Assembly (NCBI GenBank): GCA_020809705.1
Contig: CP085832.1
Location: 4,216,001-4,280,000, forward strand
Length of the DNA stretch: 64,000 nt
Direction: 5' to 3'
Source: Calonectria ilicicola
Lineage: Eukaryota > Ascomycota > Sordariomycetes > Hypocreales > Nectriaceae
A model generated the notes under the pieces. It was not told the origin of the DNA. It did not search any database and saw nothing but the letters and a program-made list of their open reading frames with translations. The position numbers were made by a program, and so were the translations under genes. This document shows, piece by piece, positions 58,653-64,000 of the stretch; within the stretch, counting starts at the first letter, position 1, and each line of letters begins with the position of its first letter.

Positions 58653-61490
58653 ATGGCTGCTGAGCTTGATGCAATAGATCTCGCTAGCAAAATACTACAA
58701 TTTTTGGACCTTGGAATCAGACTATTTTCAACAGCTAAGGAAATACACAAGTCTCAATTAGGACTCGATCCAGAAGATGAGGAGCTCCTCGAGGTGACAA
58801 AAAGTCTCCAAGCTCTGGCACGTTTTATACATGAGGGGAATTCCACTCTTGAGGATCAGCTCATAGAGGTCAATCTTTACAAAATCGCAAGATCTTGCGA
58901 CAGACTTGCTACTGACCTCATAGATATTCTCAGCCGACTGGGTGTCAATGCAGGGCGAAATAGTCATTGGGAAAGTTTTCGGAGAGCACTATATAAAGAG
59001 TATTCGAAGTCTAAAGTTGAGGATAAACAAAAGAAACTTGAAAGGTTGCGGCAAAACCTCATACTTCACCTTACGGTGGCATCTAGGTAAGCTTACGAAT
59101 AAAAACCTCTGGATATAGCATACTGACTAACCCAACACAGCAACCAGCAGTCTGTGACCCTTAACCTCGTTCGGAATCTGAAAACCGAAAATGCAAAATT
59201 GAATGCCAACACGACTACTAGGCTGGAGGCCATCCAATCTCACTTGGAAAACGCTGACGCACTGGATGGAAATATTGTCTCCAACATCGTTTCACAGCTT
59301 GAGCAGATCACCAATGAAGCGCGTAAAGTTCAAAAACAACAACAAATTCTCTCAACTCTCATTTTCCCGAAAATTAAACAGAGATACATCTCCATTCAGG
59401 AACATCACACAGCAACGTTTGATTGGATATTCGCTTCCAAGACGACCAGCTTTTGCGAATGGCTGGGGAGTGGAGATGGCATCTTTTGGGTCAAAGGAAA
59501 AGCAGGCAGCGGCAAATCAACTCTGATGAAATTTCTCGCTTCCCATCCTGGCACACAGGCTAGGTTAGATGTTTGGGGCTCGTCAAAGCGAGTCATCATC
59601 GCCAGCCACTTTTTCTGGAATGCTGGAAGCTCGATACAAAAGTCGTTGACGGGTCTTTGGCAAACACTCATGTATCAGATTTTGAAAGAGTGCCCTGAAC
59701 TAATTGAAGTCATCTTCGCGTCGCGTTGGGCGAAAGATGGTCTTACAACCACAGAACCATGGGATGATGAAGAGCTTCTTTTGGCATTCAATGAACTTTC
59801 CCGTCAGTCCTCTATGCCATTCAAATTTTGCTTTTTTATTGATGGACTGGACGAGTATACCGCTGGTGAAAAGCGTTACCAGGGCACGTTTAATGAATTG
59901 GTCAAGCCTCTGCAGGCTTTGGCATCATCAGATTCAATCAAGATTTGCGTCTCTAGCCGACCATGGAATGCCTTCAATGATTCGTTTGGACAGCTAAGAT
60001 GGCAAGTTCAGCTAGAAGATGTTACTAAAAATGACATTAGAAAATATGTCACCGAGGAGTTGGACGAGAACCCTCATTTTAAAAGTCTGGTAGCGAGAGA
60101 CAGCCGATGTACCGAGATCCCAGATACCATCGTCAAAAGAGCCCAGGGGGTGTTCCTTTGGGTTTACCTTGTTGTCCTCTCTCTCAAAAGAGGCCTTTCC
60201 AATGAAGATAATTACGCGGATCTTATACAGAGACTAAACGAACTTCCAGATGATCTTGAAGAATACTTCAAGCATATCTTGCAGTCTATTGAACCAGTCT
60301 ACTGGGATCAAACGACACGCATTCTTCGAATAGTCATGAGTGCTGAGCAATCCCTTCCTCTTTTGGGGTTCGAGTTCCTTGATCAAGAAATGACGAATCC
60401 TGAATATTCCATTACAATGCGGGGCCAAGAAGGTATGTCGGAGGACTTGGACAAAATAAGTCCCCGATTAAACAAACGACTGAACGCCCGCTGTCGAGAT
60501 CTGCTATATGTTACTGAGAATGCTGAAGAATCGGGCCCTTTAAGATTCCAGGTCGACTTTTTGCACAGAACTGTTAGGGACTTCTTTCTGGACACGGGTG
60601 TAATGGACGACATGCTACACGAAAGAGCTACTCGAAAGTTCAACCCACATCTATCCTTATGCAAAATCATGCTGTGTTTAAGCAAGATATTGGTTGTTGA
60701 TCCGACAAATTCTCAAGTCTATAACCATATCTTTGTCTTTGCAGACAGTTTGATGTACTATGTGCAGCGAATTGAAGAGTCCTGCCCAGATATGGGTAAA
60801 AGCAAAAGCAGACATCCAGAAGTTCAAGGAAATTTGATTGAAGCCTTCAAAATTCTCGACGAATTGGAGAGGTCAAACTCGACAAGAATGAGCCATCTAG
60901 GATTTCACTGGACAAATCTCAAGGATCCTCCAAAAGGGATGTTTCAAGAATATCGACAAAAGACATTTCTTGCAAGTACCATACAAGCTAGGCTCTCATT
61001 ATATGTTGCGGAAAGTCTTTGCCGAAATAAGTCACAGCTTCGAGAGAAGCGCGGCCGTCCTTTGCTTGATTACGCGCTCCGGCCAACCATGGTCACTCCA
61101 TTTAAAGTACCCGGTCTGAATCAAGGCCCCGCATTGGGTATTGTCAAGCTGCTCTTAGAGCTTGGTTCGGATCCTAATCAAAGCATTTATATCTATGATG
61201 GGAAGACGACTTGGGAACTCTTCTTACGAGCTTGCTATCAACAAGCTGGGAGTGGATTTGATTCTGATAGTACGGTCGAAGACATTGGAACGGCCATTCA
61301 ACTAATGATATCTCACGGGGCTCGGACGACTTTGTCCATTAAACTCGAAGATGGCACACCTTTAGAAATTGTGGACATAGTGGAGAAAGTTGGATTGCCA
61401 GCTCATCAAATAGGAGTAATCAAAGAACTCCTGGAACAGAAACAGAATAGCGGATCTATACTTTCATGGATCACTTCTTGGGTTTCTTGA
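58653..61490 (+). CDS. NACHT-domain NLR-like STAND protein
   Basis: Signal-transduction ATPase of 927 residues; exons 58653-59086 and 59141-61490. The N-terminal 240 residues are helical (IDLASKILQFLDLGIRLFST) as in the common fungal NLR effector/adaptor domain. The NACHT core starts with GIFWVKGKAGSGKSTLMKFL (Walker A about residues 264-272) and FCFFIDGLDEY (Walker B about 374-383). ICVSSRPWNAF (sensor) and GVFLWVYLVVLSLKRGL follow, the usual fungal NACHT signature, then VDFLHRTVRDFF. The C-terminus has helical segments with weak ankyrin-like features (GIVKLLLELGSDPNQ, AIQLMISHGART), which would act as ligand sensor. Fungal NLRs act in heterokaryon incompatibility and immunity, and the HET gene just downstream strengthens this reading. 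No frameshift is seen. Confidence 0.93.
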
Positions 61491-62778
61491 AATCCCATAG
61501 TTTTGCGAGCTTCACTTTCTTAAAAAATAACAGATAAGTCTCCTTTTTACTATTTATAGTTTAGCTATGATGGTATACATCTGTGCTTGATAATGTACTA
61601 GCATGATGACTTGAAATCTTGATTTGGTCTTGATACAAAATCCCAAGGCATCGCAAAATAAAGCTAGATTGAAGGGTGAATGATCAACGCATCAAGTCTT
61701 TTGTGACTAATAGAAAAAGAATGTGTATGGACTTGTTGCGGGGTTGAGTCATTGTTCACCCAAAAATGGACACCCACAAAAAAAAGAAAAAAAAGAAAAA
61801 GGAAATAAGAGAAGGGTTGGGGGCTGTAATAGATGTACCGACACATATTTCAAAAGTTTCCTTTTTTCTGATTGGAATCATACTGCATTTGGTAGATCGG
61901 GAAACCATAACCTCGTAATATCCTTTTTTTGTGCATTTATTTTGTCCCACTGCATTCTTGTTTGGGTCTGTTGGAGCCGAACCTGGTGATAATGCACTCC
62001 GCCTTAGCCTATTGCCACATACGACCATAGCTCTTACAGAATACAGGATCCCGTCAGGAATTTGTCTACCAAATGTTGACCTCCATTTTTGGCTTCTTGT
62101 ATGGAACCAAGAAGGAACCAAGAAGGAACCAGCAAAGGAACACCGTTTAGAGCCTAGAACAAAAGACTAAACCTACCCCACCACTGTAACACATATTGAT
62201 ACAAGGGGTTTATTTAATATTTAATTTGTAGAATCATAAAATATATAAATAACGATGAGAAGAACTTTCTCTTTATTTGATTTATGAAGCTGTTGCCCTG
62301 GCTACCGATGTCCCATTAGCTCGCTGGCTTCGGACGGAGGAGCTGCCTGGTTTAATAGAACTACGCTTGCAACACTTGGTAGCCTGTTATAATGACAAGT
62401 CGTTTTTAGTATCAACTATTTGTACCAGTCTGTAACAGCGTAGCAACCTGTCCCACTACCTTGTGCTTGGCGCTTATTCAACGATCAGCAATAGCTCCAC
62501 TCCCAAATACGATAAAAATCACATGATAGTTGCTGCATTAAGTAAGTGCTATTTGTAATTAGTGGGGGAATGTCTAAGCCGAAATTTAACCGTTTTATCA
62601 AGTTCGAGATTCCCAAAATGGGTGAGGGTTTAGGCAACTTTACTTCGCCCCCTTGCATGTAAAAGTTGCAACGGATAAGTAGCGCAGAACTCTCATTTGC
62701 CCGCTTTTGACGAATCTACGGTTTTTCTTATTGTCGGGCAATTGCACACATTAGAGCCGTACGTGCTTAGCACACGTC
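61491..62778. other. intergenic between NLR and HET genes
   Basis: AT-rich, with A/T runs near 61780-61810. A stretch near 62285-62400 translates as a short helix-like peptide without a start; it may be a remnant. No gene supported. Confidence 0.45.
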
Positions 62779-64000
62779 ATGTCAACATTTCAGGATCAGG
62801 TGCCTGCGAAGCTTTGTGCTCGGTGTCAGGTACTTAAATTCGACGATTCTGAATTCGACAGCTTCGAATCCTATTCAGCAAACGGCGAGCCTTATCTCGA
62901 CTTTGAAACCCCTGACTCCAAAGTACTCGAGTTCCAACTCGATTACGAATTAGATGACAGCTTCCCACATCTCGTAGCCTTGGCCAACGGTGCGAGGGGC
63001 GGCTGTGATTTCTGTGCTTATCTCAGGGAACTTTTACTATCTGATGAGGTGCAATGTCGCCTGAGTGATAAAATCCTTGATTTGGCACAAAAGGAACTTC
63101 CGGTAACCATTTTTCTTTACTATACTTGGGGCACCAAACTGGACGCAGAAAACAAGGGCCTAGATTCTCTCATTGTCGGTCTGTACCTTGATACCCGACA
63201 GTTCACAACACTTGGCAGAACAGGCGATCTGGAAATGGACATAGTACTATCTGCAGGCTCAGTGTCGGATGAAAAGCATGGTAAGTATCCGGCACACAGG
63301 TTGCTTGTATGAAAAGAGGAAAATCATAATTAACCGATGAGCTTTCCCTCTAGCAATCCCTAGTACGAAATGCGATAGTTGGTTGAGACTCTCTCCATCA
63401 GCACAAACAATTCACTTGGACGATAAAAAACTAATTTGGATGAAGTCTCATTTACGGGATTGTCATGAAGGGTCTCACACAAATAAATGCAATTCCCCTA
63501 TTGGGACAATAGATGCCAGAGCACTTCCCACTCGCCTGGTAGATGTAAGGGGACGGACTCCGCGGCTGGTTCACGGCTCCGAGATAATGTCCAATATCAA
63601 AAATAACCAAGAAAACCTCCCAAGATATGCTGCATTGAGCTATTGTTGGGGTACGGCCTTGGATGCAAAAAACCAACTGAAGACGGAGGTGGCATCTGAG
63701 GCGAAAATGCGTAACGAAATACCACTGTCTTCAATGACGAAGACTCTCATGGATGCTGTCCAGCTTGCCCAAGCCCTACAAATACCCTACATTTGGGTTG
63801 ATGCACTTTGCATTCTTCAAGACGATAGCGGGGATTGGGAACGAGAAGCAGTTCGAATGGGCCAAGTGTATGCAAATGCGTTTGTCACCTTCTGCGCGCT
63901 TAGCCCATCCTGTCATTCGAGCTTTTTGCAGCCACTGTCCTCGCGCATTATCATTCCCTTTCAGTCATCTATCCGGAGTGAGGTAAATGGGGCTTATGCC
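62779..64000 (+). CDS. HET (heterokaryon incompatibility) domain protein, 3' partial
   Basis: Exons 62779-63280 and 63354-64000 are joined in phase, and the frame is open to the window end, giving at least 382 residues. The N-terminus has a Cys-rich start (LCARCQVLKF) and GGCDFCAYLRELL, found ahead of many HET domains. The HET core begins at RYAALSYCWG and continues through PLSSMTKTLMDAVQLAQAL, YIWVDALCILQDDSGDWERE and MGQVYANAFVTFCAL. HET proteins trigger cell death on allorecognition, often together with NLRs such as the one upstream. The C-terminus lies beyond the window, so integrity cannot be judged. Confidence 0.92.

Overview
The window reads as nuclear DNA of a filamentous ascomycete (Pezizomycotina; a Sordariomycete such as a Hypocrealean is plausible but unproven). 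Genes have short 45-140 base introns with GT-AG borders and CTAAC-like branch points. Families include Zn2Cys6 regulators, Dal5-type transporters, a 7TM-RGS protein, a NACHT NLR and a HET protein, and one nuclear tRNA gene has an intron. Exon-intron models below were built by hand from frame, splice signals and conserved family residues.

Layout. 1-3.5 kb: intron-bearing tRNA-Ile and a secreted Thr/Cys-rich protein. 3.5-16.2 kb (cluster A): succinate-semialdehyde dehydrogenase, metallo-beta-lactamase-fold lactonase, zinc alcohol dehydrogenase, Zn2Cys6 regulator, AtuA-DUF4387 fusion protein and a Dal5-type MFS carrier. Lactonase + alcohol dehydrogenase + SSADH is the enzyme set of bacterial gamma-butyrolactone catabolism (BlcC/BlcB/BlcA). 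Three of its intergenic promoters carry copies of a GCGATATCGC palindrome set about 18 bases apart.

17.3-35.1 kb (cluster B): dicarboxylic-type amino acid permease (apparently damaged), D-2-hydroxyglutarate dehydrogenase, a second Dal5-type MFS carrier, class IV (BCAT-like) aminotransferase, DUF1338/HglS-like 2-oxoadipate dioxygenase, Asp/Glu-type racemase, NADP-type glutamate dehydrogenase and a Zn2Cys6 regulator. Together these can convert 2-aminoadipate (a lysine breakdown product) to 2-oxoadipate, then D-2-hydroxyglutarate, then 2-oxoglutarate. Its divergent promoters share an ATGTCCGG/CCGGACAT word. I consider cluster B with its motif, and cluster A with its palindromes, the two most interesting systems here.

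36.2-51.1 kb is more ordinary: a secreted tannase/feruloyl esterase, a 7TM-RGS receptor, an ARCA-like Zn2Cys6 regulator with a 15-base exon, and a YdeI-like protein, separated by long gene-poor stretches. 52-64 kb: a cytochrome P450, an unknown protein with a probable GC-AG intron, a small membrane protein, a NACHT NLR and a HET-domain protein cut by the window end. The last three resemble a fungal allorecognition/immunity neighbourhood.
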